Shown: piece by piece, positions 1 through 10,231 of the stretch
Layout of the letters: every line of letters starts with the position of its first letter
Numbering within the stretch: position 1 is the stretch's first letter
The notes under the pieces: model-generated
What the model was told of the DNA's origin: nothing
Databases searched by the model: none
What the model saw: the letters and a program-made list of their open reading frames with translations, nothing else
DNA from: Planctomycetota bacterium
GTDB taxonomy: Bacteria; Planctomycetota; UBA8742; UBA2392
NCBI GenBank assembly: GCA_019636215.1
Contig: JAHBXZ010000016.1
Span: 30,278-94,277 of the forward strand
Length of the DNA stretch: 64,000 bases
Direction: 5' to 3'
Made by a program: the position numbers and the translations under genes

Positions 1-1331
<1,331 letters not shown>

Positions 1332-1461
1332 GGCGGACTCCGGAGCGAAGCGGAGTCTAGCCGCACACTATGGAAGCCGCGAGAACGGGTTTCGGGTTCG
1401 AAACTCCAAGTTGGGCCGAAGGCAGAATCGCCGGTTGCGCGGCGGACCTTGAGCTATCGTC

Positions 1462-2571
1462 ATGACCATGCAACCCAAGGCCGCCAGCCGATTCCCCCAC
1501 CGGGCCAAACGCGCCACCAGCGCCGTTTCGCTGTGGCTTGGCCTGCTTGGGTTGCCCGCGACACTATGCTTTATCTTTCCGGGGCCGCTTAGCACACCCG
1601 ACCTGCGCGTGCATTACCCGATGGAACTCCTGCGCGGCCTGACGCAAGGCGGGCTGTTTGTGGGGCTGGCGCTGGGGCTGGTCGGCTTGCTGTTTGCAGG
1701 CCAGCGACTGCGTGCTTGCGCGGGCATCGTCTTGGCGGCGCTCGCTCTGGCCCTGGGCGGCGGGTACGCGCAACCATCAGAACTCTCGCTGGACGCACCA
1801 GTGATCGGGCTGGACTTTCTGGTGCTGGATCTGTTTGTGCTGTGCCTGCTGTTTGTGCCACTCGAACGCGCGCTGGGCAAACCCCAGCCGGTGCTGCGCC
1901 GGGGCTGGAAGGTGGACCTGCTGCACTTTGCCCTGTGCCACGCGCTGGTGGGTTTGATTGCCGCGGCCTCGGTGCTACCGGCGCGGCTGTTGTTTTCATG
2001 GCTGCTGGATTTTGAGTTCCGGCGCGTGATCGCTGCCTGGCCGCTGTGGTTGCAGTTCGTGCTGGTGGTAATGGTGGTGGACCTTACCTGTTACTGGGTG
2101 CATCGGGCGTTTCACGCCGTGCCGGTGCTGTGGCGCTTTCACGCCGTGCATCATTCGGTGGAACAGATGGACTGGCTGGCGGGTTCGCGCCAGCACCTGG
2201 GCGACATCATTTTCACGCGCGCGGCGGGCTTTGTGCCGGTGTTCGTGCTGGGGTTTGCCGATGTGGCGGTGTACGCGTACATCCTGTTGATCAGCTTTCA
2301 TGCCGTGTTCATCCACGCCAACGCGCGCGTTGAGTTTGGCTGGTTCGGGCGGCTGCTGGCCTCGCCGAAGTTCCACCACTGGCACCACACCGCCGACCCC
2401 AGCGCGATTGACAAGAACTTTGCCGTGCTGCTGCCCATCTGGGACATGCTGTTCGGCACCGCACTATGGCGCAAAGAGTGGCCCCAGGACTACGGGCTGG
2501 CAGGCGGTCAGATGCCAGAGACATGGCTGGGCCAACTGGCCTACCCGTTTCGGAAAGAGCGCCACGCATGA
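1462..2571 (+). CDS. fatty acid hydroxylase / sterol desaturase family membrane protein
   Basis: A 369-residue polytopic membrane protein. The N-terminal half has about five hydrophobic segments. The C-terminal half carries the histidine clusters of the fatty acid hydroxylase superfamily: HRAFH near residue 214, HAVHHS near 228, a further FHAVFIHAN segment and FHHWHH near 304. These bind a di-iron centre in known members, which hydroxylate or desaturate lipids using O2. The substrate (sterol, carotenoid or fatty acyl chain) cannot be told from sequence. It is longer than the minimal family members because of the extra N-terminal helices. The gene stands alone, divergent from the kinase. The ATG at 1462 follows a GC-rich spacer with no strong Shine-Dalgarno sequence. 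Confidence 0.85.
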   Translation: MTMQPKAASRFPHRAKRATSAVSLWLGLLGLPATLCFIFPGPLSTPDLRVHYPMELLRGLTQGGLFVGLALGLVGLLFAGQRLRACAGIVLAALALALGGGYAQPSELSLDAPVIGLDFLVLDLFVLCLLFVPLERALGKPQPVLRRGWKVDLLHFALCHALVGLIAAASVLPARLLFSWLLDFEFRRVIAAWPLWLQFVLVVMVVDLTCYWVHRAFHAVPVLWRFHAVHHSVEQMDWLAGSRQHLGDIIFTRAAGFVPVFVLGFADVAVYAYILLISFHAVFIHANARVEFGWFGRLLASPKFHHWHHTADPSAIDKNFAVLLPIWDMLFGTALWRKEWPQDYGLAGGQMPETWLGQLAYPFRKERHA

Positions 2572-2606
2572 CCGCAGTTGCAGGTCCGCCGTGATGGCCA
2601 CCGTCA

Positions 2607-2628
2607 GCCCGGGGTGCAAACCCCGGGC
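2607..2628. repeat. perfect inverted repeat in the spacer between convergent genes
   Basis: GCCCGGGG at 2607-2614 and CCCCGGGC at 2621-2628 flank the six-base loop TGCAAA. No T-run follows, so it does not look like a standard intrinsic terminator. It lies in the 255-base spacer (2572-2826) between two convergent genes, where nothing else is recognisable apart from further GC-rich short inverted words around 2735-2765. Confidence 0.55.
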
Positions 2629-2826
2629 CTCCGTCACGGTGAACCTGCGACCGCCATTGTCGGACCCCGCGATGCTTGTTGAGCGGATGGATTTGTTCGG
2701 CCGACCCAGCAGCATGACTCGACGTCGGGCGTCCCGAAGGCCGGGCCTTGGCAGGCCGGGCTGACGCGCATGTGGCGGGCCCTGGTTGGCGCAACCAATC
2801 GCGCCCCCCCCCAGTCTGTCGCCCCG

Positions 2827-4218
2827 CTACCGGCCGTAGCTGCCGATGCTTTGCACGTTGTTGCTGTCGGTCAGTTGCGTGGTTTCGTCGGTCTTGCGGT
2901 TCCAGGCCCACAGGTTGCCGATAACGCCCTGGTCCACAAGCTGGGTGAACACAAGGTAAATCACCTCGCCCTTGGCGTCGGCGGTCAGGCTTGTGATCTG
3001 CCCTTTGCCCGCAGCCTGGGGCCAGGATTTCAGGATGCCGTACTCGCCGCCCGGCTTGGCATAGAACAGGCACGGGGCCATGATGATCGGAGCGTTCAGG
3101 TCGTAGCTGGTGTAGCTGCCGGGCACGATCACCGCACTTGAATCCGGCAGCCAGGCGCCGTTGTTGTTGCTGTACACGTGCAGCACGTCGGGGCTGCCCA
3201 GGTCCACACGCCGGTGCCGCTTGCCCTTGTTGTCGAAGAACACTATGCATCGGCTGATCTGGAAATTCTGCACGTCGTTGTTGGACCACTTGTCGGCACC
3301 GGCCAGATACTTGCCGTCGGGGCTGGCCATGACGCCGCTGGGGTCCAGAAACATCCAGTCGGTCAGGCTTTTCTCCCAACCCTTCTTTTCAACCTTCGGG
3401 TATGGCGTGTACTGCGTGTAGCCCAGGCCGAGGCCGCTGACGTACAGGCCTTCCTTGCCCCAGCTTGGGTAGGCGAAGCCCAGGTCCACGCGTGGCGGCT
3501 TCACCATCAACTCGCCGACGTCCGTGGTTCCGCCGGGCGTAAGCGTCGTGGTCATCGAACCCTGCGCAAGCTTGTTTTCGTAGTTGGCAGACATGGGCAG
3601 CATCACGTGGGCAAACAAGAAGTAAGTCGAGATCGGTTCCATGCACGGCACGTTCTCGATCACGAAGCTTCCGTCACCCTTGACCAACCCGAACACTTCC
3701 AGCCCGTCCAGCCGCACATTGCCCGAGGTGAACTGGTGGCTCTTGCCGCCCTGGGGGTGCAGCCAGGCCAGCTTGCCCTTGATCGTGCCGCGGCCCTGTG
3801 CGGTGTAAGGCTTGGCAAGGCCGGTGCCCGTGGCCTGGTCGGGCGTGATCTGGTTCAGTGCGCCGGTTTCAAGTTCGATGACAAACACGTTCCAGGCATA
3901 AAGCGACATGAAGTTGTTGAGTTGCGACGTAAACGCCACGCGTTTGCGATCGGGCGAAAGCACCACGTGGTCAATGCCCACCCCGGCCGGAAACGTGGCA
4001 ATGTTGCGCACGACTTTCTTCTGAACGGGGTCATACACATCCAGCGTGTTGCCCTTGGGGTTAACCAGCGCGACCACAAGGTTGCCGGGCTCAATCGCCG
4101 CGCCCTTGTTGATTCTGGCGCCCTTGGTGTCCGGCGCGGATTCCTGCGCTATCGCGGGGCTGACGGCAATCTGCCCCAGGGCAACGACGGCCAGAACCAG
4201 CAGGGCAAATCGTCGCAT
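2827..4218 (-). CDS. secreted beta-propeller-like protein with an embedded beta-sandwich
   Basis: A 463-residue protein with a clear Sec signal peptide (MRRFALLVLAVVALGQ, cleavage near AIAQE, about residue 25). Residues about 45-130 and 270-463 contain TolB/WD40-like blade words such as LSPDRKRVAFTS, ASPDGKYLAGAD and LPDSSAVIVPGSY. Between them, residues about 145-250 (GTIKGKLAWLHPQGG through GTTDVGELMVKPP) resemble a carboxypeptidase-regulatory-like domain, with the typical GLVKGDGSFVIENVP turn. The arrangement suggests a periplasmic or surface propeller with an inserted sandwich domain; enzymatic function is not evident. It lies just downstream of the cytochrome gene on the same strand, 77 bases away, but there is no proof of co-transcription. 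Confidence 0.6.
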   Translation of the reverse strand: MRRFALLVLAVVALGQIAVSPAIAQESAPDTKGARINKGAAIEPGNLVVALVNPKGNTLDVYDPVQKKVVRNIATFPAGVGIDHVVLSPDRKRVAFTSQLNNFMSLYAWNVFVIELETGALNQITPDQATGTGLAKPYTAQGRGTIKGKLAWLHPQGGKSHQFTSGNVRLDGLEVFGLVKGDGSFVIENVPCMEPISTYFLFAHVMLPMSANYENKLAQGSMTTTLTPGGTTDVGELMVKPPRVDLGFAYPSWGKEGLYVSGLGLGYTQYTPYPKVEKKGWEKSLTDWMFLDPSGVMASPDGKYLAGADKWSNNDVQNFQISRCIVFFDNKGKRHRRVDLGSPDVLHVYSNNNGAWLPDSSAVIVPGSYTSYDLNAPIIMAPCLFYAKPGGEYGILKSWPQAAGKGQITSLTADAKGEVIYLVFTQLVDQGVIGNLWAWNRKTDETTQLTDSNNVQSIGSYGR

Positions 4219-4295
4219 GCAATCTCCGTGTGTCGGGCTGCTGGTCTGCTGACCCGGTCAATCAACCCCATTGCTGTTGCACTGGGGTGAACGTG

Positions 4296-6155
4296 CTAAC
4301 GCTTCAAATCACTGTACTGCCACTCAAATGGCTCGTCCCAGTCCCCGGCGCTGTGGCAGTCGTCGCAGGCCTTGCCAATGGCGTTGAACCGGGCCCGGGC
4401 GTCTTCGCCGGTACGGGCATCCTTTAATGCGTCCACGTTGCGCTGCAGGTCGGACATGAACTTTTCCCACTTCGACTTGTCGGCGTGACTGGACTGGTTG
4501 GCCTCCCAGTGGGTACCGAAGAGCTTTACGGCTTCGCGCAGGTCCAAGTAGTTCTGCTCTGGTGTTCCCTCTGGCGTGCCCTCGCCCTCGCCGGCAGCGC
4601 GCAGCAGGTCACGCAGGCGAAACTTGGACCGGTTCATCATGCGCCGGGTGGACTTCAGGTCTCGGGCTTCAATTGCAGAAGGCGACAGCATTGCCAACTT
4701 TGCAGTGTCAAACAGTGGTGCCGAAGGCGGCGCAGTCGTCTGCCTGGTCGGCAACTGGGCAACAGGGACGGCCAGTTTGGGTTCCAGCGCAATCTCGTCG
4801 TCAGCGTGCAGCTTGTGGCAGTCCGCGCACACCTGGCGCAGCTTGGCGCGCACGATGCGGCGCTCGGCATCGTTTGTGGTAGTGATGATCTCGTCGGCAA
4901 GCGACTCCATTTCTGAAATCCACTTGTCCCACTGGGCCTTCTGTGCTTCTTCAATGTCATTTACGTACAGGCCGCGCAGGCGTATCGACAGCAACCGGAT
5001 ATCCCGCGCCGGCCCGTGCGCATTGGCGGGCAGCGGATGCGTGGAATGACCCAGGGCCTCATTGCGCCGCCCGACCTGAGCCATCAACTTGTCCATTTCA
5101 TCGGTGGCGAACCAGCCGGCCTTGGCCTTGTGGTCCTCCCAGACCGCCAGCAGCGTCAAGCCCGAAAGCATCACGACACCGACAATCGCGGCCATGCGCA
5201 TGGGTTTGTGGAGCCTCGCCGGCTGGTCAGCCGCCGCTTCGACAAACGGCAGGCCGCCAATGGTCAGCAGGGCCAACAAGGGTGGTCCAAACAGGGCAAG
5301 TTGCTGTGCCAGACCTGATGGCAGCGCCTTCAGCAGCACGTACAACGACAGTGCAAACCACTCCGGGCGCGCCTGCGGGAAAGGCTCCCCGGGATTGCCC
5401 TGCAATCCAAGCGGGGCGCCAAACAGCAACGAGACTACAGACAACAGCACAACAACCACTGCTGACACCCCAGCCATGGGCAGCCAGCCTCCGCTGTACC
5501 GTGCATCCCCCCACAGACCCCGCAACAGAAGCAGCAGCATGGCGGGAAGGATGATCACGTGAACGGAAAAGAATCGCGCCAGCGCCGCTGACCCGGACTC
5601 CCCGCCGCCAGTCGCCAATCGGCGAAGCCAATCCCCCACCAGGGGCGCCTCCGCCAGGTAACCCAGCCGGATGACCGTGCCGTGCAGCGCGTTCTGGTCG
5701 TAGGGCAAGAACTGGCCCGTAAGGCTGAATCCAACCACCAGCACCAGCAGCAGGCCCGCCCTCCACCAGCGTGCCTGCCCTGGTTTGCGATACAGTCCGC
5801 GCCAGACCAGCCAGAACACGTAGGCGCCGCAAAGCAGCACCATCAGATTCGCGCCGTGCCAATGCAGAGCCCGTGCAAACGCGCCCGCCGAACCGCGCTG
5901 CAACCAGTCCAGCGAGGCCGCCGCGTCATCAGGTGAGGCCCCATACCCCAGGGAGAGTCCAACACCTGTTCCTGCCAGAATCGCCAGGCAAGCCAGCAGG
6001 GCAGATGCCACCAGGGGCGATACAGAATCCTGCTCGGGCTCCGGTGGTGGCGGCTTGCGGGTGACCTGCGAAGTGTTGCGCCGCGCAAGCTCTGCCTGCA
6101 CCTCGGCCAGCAGTTCGTTCTGAATCTGTGAAGTGGTCTGGGCCGGGTCACTCAT
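4296..6155 (-). CDS. cytochrome b (b6/subunit IV-like) fused to two CXXCH cytochrome domains
   Basis: The start ATG at 6155 overlaps the Rieske stop as ATGA, which sets this start over an upstream one; the product is 619 residues. Residues about 75-230 match the cytochrome b N-terminal domain: RALHWHGAN (His98), GQFLPYDQ at 148-154 and LARFFSVHVIILP (His199). The positions of the second heme pair are Tyr112 and Leu214, not His. Residues about 240-370 resemble subunit IV, with RPEWF in place of the quinol-site PEWY. After a last membrane helix the tail holds CADCH (residues 443-447) and CDDCH (about 597-601), each in a helical context like cytochrome c'. Together with the upstream Rieske protein it would form a bc-type quinol oxidase whose electrons could pass to its own c hemes. 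Confidence 0.88.
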   Translation of the reverse strand: MSDPAQTTSQIQNELLAEVQAELARRNTSQVTRKPPPPEPEQDSVSPLVASALLACLAILAGTGVGLSLGYGASPDDAAASLDWLQRGSAGAFARALHWHGANLMVLLCGAYVFWLVWRGLYRKPGQARWWRAGLLLVLVVGFSLTGQFLPYDQNALHGTVIRLGYLAEAPLVGDWLRRLATGGGESGSAALARFFSVHVIILPAMLLLLLRGLWGDARYSGGWLPMAGVSAVVVVLLSVVSLLFGAPLGLQGNPGEPFPQARPEWFALSLYVLLKALPSGLAQQLALFGPPLLALLTIGGLPFVEAAADQPARLHKPMRMAAIVGVVMLSGLTLLAVWEDHKAKAGWFATDEMDKLMAQVGRRNEALGHSTHPLPANAHGPARDIRLLSIRLRGLYVNDIEEAQKAQWDKWISEMESLADEIITTTNDAERRIVRAKLRQVCADCHKLHADDEIALEPKLAVPVAQLPTRQTTAPPSAPLFDTAKLAMLSPSAIEARDLKSTRRMMNRSKFRLRDLLRAAGEGEGTPEGTPEQNYLDLREAVKLFGTHWEANQSSHADKSKWEKFMSDLQRNVDALKDARTGEDARARFNAIGKACDDCHSAGDWDEPFEWQYSDLKR

Positions 6156-6718
6156 GTGGTGCGGGCCGTGCGTTCTTCCGTGCCGATAACATAGTCCTGC
6201 CACGCGACATGCAGCCAGGGCTGGCCGTCGCGGTCCTGTACTGTCAAGACCAGCGGGTCCAGGCCGCGAGGAGCGGGACCCGCAGTAACAGCACCGGCCT
6301 CGTCGAACTTGGCCTGATGGCAGGGGCAGACATACTGCTTGCCGGCAAGCTCAACCTCGCAGCCTGCGTGCGGGCAAATCGCGCTGAATGCGGCAAATGA
6401 CTCGGGCGTTTCGCCACCCGCAACCCGGGTGACGTACACGCGACGGCTGCGGTTCACGACGCGCCAGCCATCGCGCCGGGCCAGTGTAACCTCAAAGCGG
6501 GCGGGCGCACCGCGCTCCAGTTTCGACAATGAAGCCATCGCAGCCAGCGGCAACACAGCCTGCACGATGGACTCGCCGCCGGATTGCTGCCAGACAGCGA
6601 CGCCACCCACGGCAGTGGCACCCAGCAGCACCCCCCCATGCACGACCACGCGCAGGAACTCGCGCCGGTCAGGCTGTTCAGGCACTGGTTGCTGCGGCTG
6701 CGTGCGGGCTTTGGGCAT
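6152..6718 (-). CDS. Rieske iron-sulfur protein of the bc complex
   Basis: 188 residues from ATG 6718, chosen because it lies just after the stop of the upstream fur-like gene; the open frame extends further upstream only as an overlap with that gene. A twin-arginine motif (RREFLR, residues 18-23) precedes a membrane anchor at about 25-43. The [2Fe-2S] ligands are in CPHAGC (Cys115, His117) and CPCH (Cys131, His134); Cys120 and Cys133 can form the usual disulfide. Family role: it takes one electron from quinol and passes it to cytochrome c. Translationally coupled to the cytochrome b fusion by ATGA. Confidence 0.93.
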   Translation of the reverse strand: MPKARTQPQQPVPEQPDRREFLRVVVHGGVLLGATAVGGVAVWQQSGGESIVQAVLPLAAMASLSKLERGAPARFEVTLARRDGWRVVNRSRRVYVTRVAGGETPESFAAFSAICPHAGCEVELAGKQYVCPCHQAKFDEAGAVTAGPAPRGLDPLVLTVQDRDGQPWLHVAWQDYVIGTEERTARTT

Positions 6719-6722
6719 GCGG

Positions 6723-7190
6723 TCAGCGCTGGCCCTGCTTCCAGCAATCCCGGCAGATGCCGAATATCTTCTGGCTGTGGTGCGTGGGATGAAACCCAAG
6801 GGAAGCCGCCACTTTATCCTGCAGGTTCTCCATCTCCTGGCTGTGGAACTCGATGATCTTGCCGCAACGTGTGCACATGCAGTGATCGTGGTGGTCGCGA
6901 CCCTCGGAAAGCTCAAACACCCGGTGCGCGTCGCCAAAGTCATGCTGTTCAAGGATCCCCGCCTCTACCAGCACGCCCAGCGCGCGATAAATCGTGGCCT
7001 TGCTGACGCGCGGGCGCTCGTCGCGGAACTGGTCAACCAGGTCGTCAGCGCCAAAGTGAGTTTTCTCCATGCCCAGAATCTGCTCGACAATGCGCCGACG
7101 CTGGGCGGTCAGCTTGAGAGATTTACGCTGGAGATACGTGTCGAACTTGTCCAGCAGCACGGTTGTGTCGGATTTGGCTGCTCGCGGCAT
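6723..7190 (-). CDS. Fur-family metalloregulator
   Basis: 155 residues. The N-terminal winged helix contains LTAQRRRIVEQIL and the recognition helix region VSKATIYRALGVLVEAGIL (about 75-93). The dimerisation half has the metal-site sequence HDHCMCTRCGK and a second CXXC pair near the C-terminus (CRDC), which together form the structural zinc site known in Fur/PerR/Zur proteins. Whether it senses Fe, Zn or peroxide cannot be decided. It sits directly upstream of the Rieske and cytochrome b genes on the same strand with a four-base gap, so it may control this iron-rich respiratory unit; that is inference. Confidence 0.92.
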   Translation of the reverse strand: MPRAAKSDTTVLLDKFDTYLQRKSLKLTAQRRRIVEQILGMEKTHFGADDLVDQFRDERPRVSKATIYRALGVLVEAGILEQHDFGDAHRVFELSEGRDHHDHCMCTRCGKIIEFHSQEMENLQDKVAASLGFHPTHHSQKIFGICRDCWKQGQR

Positions 7191-7213
7191 GGCTGATCGG
7201 CCCTGTGGCCGCC

Positions 7214-7600
7214 CTATTCGTCGTCTTGCCCGGGTTTGCTGTCCCTGCGGTCGGATGCCAGTGCGCTGTCAATCAGCTTAGACACTGAGTCCTGCTTTTC
7301 AATTCCGTCATCGTAAGTAAACGACACTTTTGGCGCGACCCGGATCTTCAGGCCCTCAACCACATGACGCTGGACCATAGGCGTGACGGACTCGATGAAC
7401 CGCGCCACGCTGCGCCGATCTGCCGCCGAACCCAGAACAGAATAGAAAACCCGCGCGTTTGTCAGGTCCTTACTGACCTTGACGCGCGTAATGGATATAA
7501 GGCCCTTCATTCGAGGATCTTTAAGTTCTGCTAGAAACAACTCGGCAACGTCTTGCCGGATGCGGCTCTGGATTCGTTGAATACGGCGGTCATCAGCCAT
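7214..7600 (-). CDS. rbfA: 30S ribosome-binding factor RbfA
   Basis: 128 residues covering the whole RbfA KH-like fold: RIQRIQSRIRQDVAELF at the N-terminus, then LKDPRMKGLISITRVKVS and the YSVLG strand, and MVQRHVVEGLKIRVAPKVSF followed by FTYDDGIEK. RbfA binds 30S precursors and helps maturation of the 16S rRNA 5' end. It is the first gene of a minus-strand run with fur, Rieske and cytochrome b, 23 bases upstream of fur. Usual partners (infB, truB, nusA) are not nearby. Confidence 0.92.
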   Translation of the reverse strand: MADDRRIQRIQSRIRQDVAELFLAELKDPRMKGLISITRVKVSKDLTNARVFYSVLGSAADRRSVARFIESVTPMVQRHVVEGLKIRVAPKVSFTYDDGIEKQDSVSKLIDSALASDRRDSKPGQDDE

Positions 7601-7690
7601 AAGTTAGTTTGCCGTCGCAGGGGCAAAGTTCTTTCGTGAAGGCGTGGTTGTCCCATAATGGGAAATCCGGCGCCAGAGGTGGAAGCCCTA

Positions 7691-10219
7691 ATGTGGATCA
7701 AGCGTTCGCTGGTCGTACTTCCCGTGCTGCTGCTGCTGTTTCTGCTGCAGAGCATCTTCTGGGTACCGGGTACTCAGCAGGCCGCCGATAACGAAGGCCG
7801 GCTCGACCGGCTGGTGTGGTACCTCGGGGCTAACCCCGAGGACATGAACATCTACCAGTCCACATCGGCCAACGACAGCGACATATCCGCCCACCTGAAC
7901 GAAGGACTTCTGCAGTACGATGAGATGTACCAGATTGTCCCGCACATGGCCGACACCGCCGTGGTGAACCACGAAGTCACCATGCTGGCGGGAGCCTCGG
8001 TCAGTAATGCCGAGCTGCTGCGCGCCCTGGAAGACATTTATGGACTGGGCTCTGCCAGCATCGAGACGGTCAAAGACTGGAAGCTCAAGGGTGGCCCGGC
8101 CTGGGAGGCCGCTGCCGCCGACCCCGCTCTGGCCGCAACACGCAGCTTTGCCGAGGGCGCCCGCCAGGTGCGCGTTTACCTGATGTCCAAGCCCCGCAAG
8201 GACCGCGTGGCCAGCGCTGTGGATCCCTCTATGGCCACCAAGGTCGGCCAAAAGCTGGGGGCTGGCCTGCATGACGCGGTTGACGCAGGGGCACTGCTTG
8301 CGAAGCTGGACCAGGCAGACAAAGAACGCCTGGCTGGTGTGCTGAAGACTGATGTCGGCGGCCTGCCGGCGGCATTGGGCAAAATGCTGACCGACGCGGG
8401 GTTCACGCCGCTGGTTCACAACCCCATTGTCGAAATGAACATCCGCAAAGGCATTCACTGGGTAGACGGGCCTTTCTGGGGCCCGGTCAAGAACACCTGG
8501 CTGGTCACCGTAGACGGCAACGAGGCAGATTTTGTTACCGCCGACAGCGAACTGGACGCCATCAAACTTGTCACGGATCGGCTGGGGCTTGCCACCAAGC
8601 CTGTGGTAACTGCACGCAACTACGTCGAGTCCAATGACGCAGCCACGAACGAGGTGTTTGGTGAAAAAGGCGGCCCCTGGTGGGGCCGGGGACCCCAGTT
8701 CACCAGCCGTGACATCAAGCGCACGGTTGAGCTGTTGAAAGACAACGACTTCGCCAGCCCGCGCATGTCCACCTGGGCCGACGTGAAAGAAGTTCGCACG
8801 TTTGCCGACCCTCACCGCGTACAGGTCGTTTACGGGCGGTTGTTCTCACCCGCGCTGTCAGCCCTGACCGGCGCCTATCTGCCCTACCATCACTGGAACG
8901 ACACGGCCTGGACACTGGAAGCCATCCGCAAGGGTCGCGGCCCCAAAGACGTCGGCGTAAAACCGGAGGACTACAAACCGGCAGGGTACCTGCGTGCCAA
9001 GAGCCGCGATTACTCACGCAAGCCCAGCAGCATGGGCCCGATGGTGCTTTACCCGTTGAACGGCACCGACCTTCCGCTTTGGCAGAACGGCAAGCTGGTT
9101 CGACTGATGCGCAACGAGTTCTACGTTGACCGCAAACCCGAGTACAAGTGGATCGACTACTACATCTTCAGCCCGAACATGGGCCGCGAAACAGCCGAGA
9201 TGGTCTTCAACACCGGCGGCATTGACCTGTACGGCTGCGACCCCCACCAGGTGCGCCGCTATGAGCAGTACGGCGATCGCTACTATGTGATCAAGCGCCA
9301 GACCACGACATACGCCTACCTGGGTTTCAACACAGAGCGCGAGCCCGTCAGCAGCCCGCTGGTGCGGCGCGCGCTGGCCATGGCGCTGGATGTCGACAAA
9401 ATCATCGACAAGATTGCCTGGGGACAGGGCGAGCGCATTTCCGGCCCGGGCTACCCGGTGCTGCCGTGGTATGACCACAACTACAGGTTCGACCACAAGT
9501 GGCGTTCGGGTGACAAGACCGGCCAGACGGAATCCCTGAAGTTCGTGCCGTTCAACGTGGCAGAGGCCAAAGCGCTGCTGGTTGAGGACGGCTATGACTA
9601 CAGTTCGGGCATTCCGACCAAGGGCGGCAAGGCCCTTGAGCTGACTATCACCATGCACCCCGAAAACCCCATTCGCAAAGACATCGTTCTGTACGCGCAG
9701 CAGCGCTGGCAGGAATTGGGGATCAAGGTGAAGATTGAAGAACACGAGTGGAACGTGTACCTGTCACAGTTCATCCGCCCGCGCAACTTCACGGTTTGCG
9801 TGCTTGGCTGGTCCGGTGGCCTTGACTTTGACAAACGCCAGTTGTGGCACGGCAAGTTTCTGGCGCCGCGTGGTCTGAACTTTGCCGGCTTCAAGAACGC
9901 CGAGGCTGACAAGGTGATGGACGACATTCTGCTGGAGTATGACTTTGACAAACAAGTGCAGATGTCGCATCGCATGTTCAAGCTGATTGCCGACGAACTG
10001 CCGTACATCTTCCTTTACTCGGGTATCGGCACGACGGTAGTTGATCCACGGGTAGTGTGGCGCCGCGAAGTAGAGAAAGACGGCAAGAAGATGTTTGTGG
10101 ACAGCCCGCTGACGCACGACAAGATCCGCACGGCCCGTGCGCCGTTCGGGTTCTGGATGCACGAACTGAAGCGAGTGCCCGAGAAGCCCCAGTGGAAGGA
10201 CGAGGACTACCGCAACTAG
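7691..10219 (+). CDS. ABC transporter substrate-binding protein, family 5 (peptide/nickel type), enlarged
   Basis: 842 residues if started at ATG 7691, where AGGTGG lies about nine bases upstream and the product begins with a positively charged signal/anchor (MWIKRSLVVLPVLLLLFLLQ); an ATG 33 bases upstream is possible. Family 5 words are spread along it: NEGLLQYDEMYQIVPHMA, IRKGIHWVDG, TSRDIKRTVELL, the FNTEREPVSSPLVRRALAMA helix and AKALLVEDGYDY. The usual length is about 540, so roughly 300 residues are extra, mainly between residues 110 and 340. No lipobox is visible, so it is either periplasmic or held by its N-terminal helix. First gene of a plus-strand importer operon with the two permeases. 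Confidence 0.9.
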   Translation: MWIKRSLVVLPVLLLLFLLQSIFWVPGTQQAADNEGRLDRLVWYLGANPEDMNIYQSTSANDSDISAHLNEGLLQYDEMYQIVPHMADTAVVNHEVTMLAGASVSNAELLRALEDIYGLGSASIETVKDWKLKGGPAWEAAAADPALAATRSFAEGARQVRVYLMSKPRKDRVASAVDPSMATKVGQKLGAGLHDAVDAGALLAKLDQADKERLAGVLKTDVGGLPAALGKMLTDAGFTPLVHNPIVEMNIRKGIHWVDGPFWGPVKNTWLVTVDGNEADFVTADSELDAIKLVTDRLGLATKPVVTARNYVESNDAATNEVFGEKGGPWWGRGPQFTSRDIKRTVELLKDNDFASPRMSTWADVKEVRTFADPHRVQVVYGRLFSPALSALTGAYLPYHHWNDTAWTLEAIRKGRGPKDVGVKPEDYKPAGYLRAKSRDYSRKPSSMGPMVLYPLNGTDLPLWQNGKLVRLMRNEFYVDRKPEYKWIDYYIFSPNMGRETAEMVFNTGGIDLYGCDPHQVRRYEQYGDRYYVIKRQTTTYAYLGFNTEREPVSSPLVRRALAMALDVDKIIDKIAWGQGERISGPGYPVLPWYDHNYRFDHKWRSGDKTGQTESLKFVPFNVAEAKALLVEDGYDYSSGIPTKGGKALELTITMHPENPIRKDIVLYAQQRWQELGIKVKIEEHEWNVYLSQFIRPRNFTVCVLGWSGGLDFDKRQLWHGKFLAPRGLNFAGFKNAEADKVMDDILLEYDFDKQVQMSHRMFKLIADELPYIFLYSGIGTTVVDPRVVWRREVEKDGKKMFVDSPLTHDKIRTARAPFGFWMHELKRVPEKPQWKDEDYRN

Positions 10220-10231
10220 GCCCAATACCCG

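Noticed and set aside
2572..2826. tRNA or small RNA in the GC-rich spacer
   Set aside because: The hairpin is a simple inverted repeat; no cloverleaf or T-arm sequence found.
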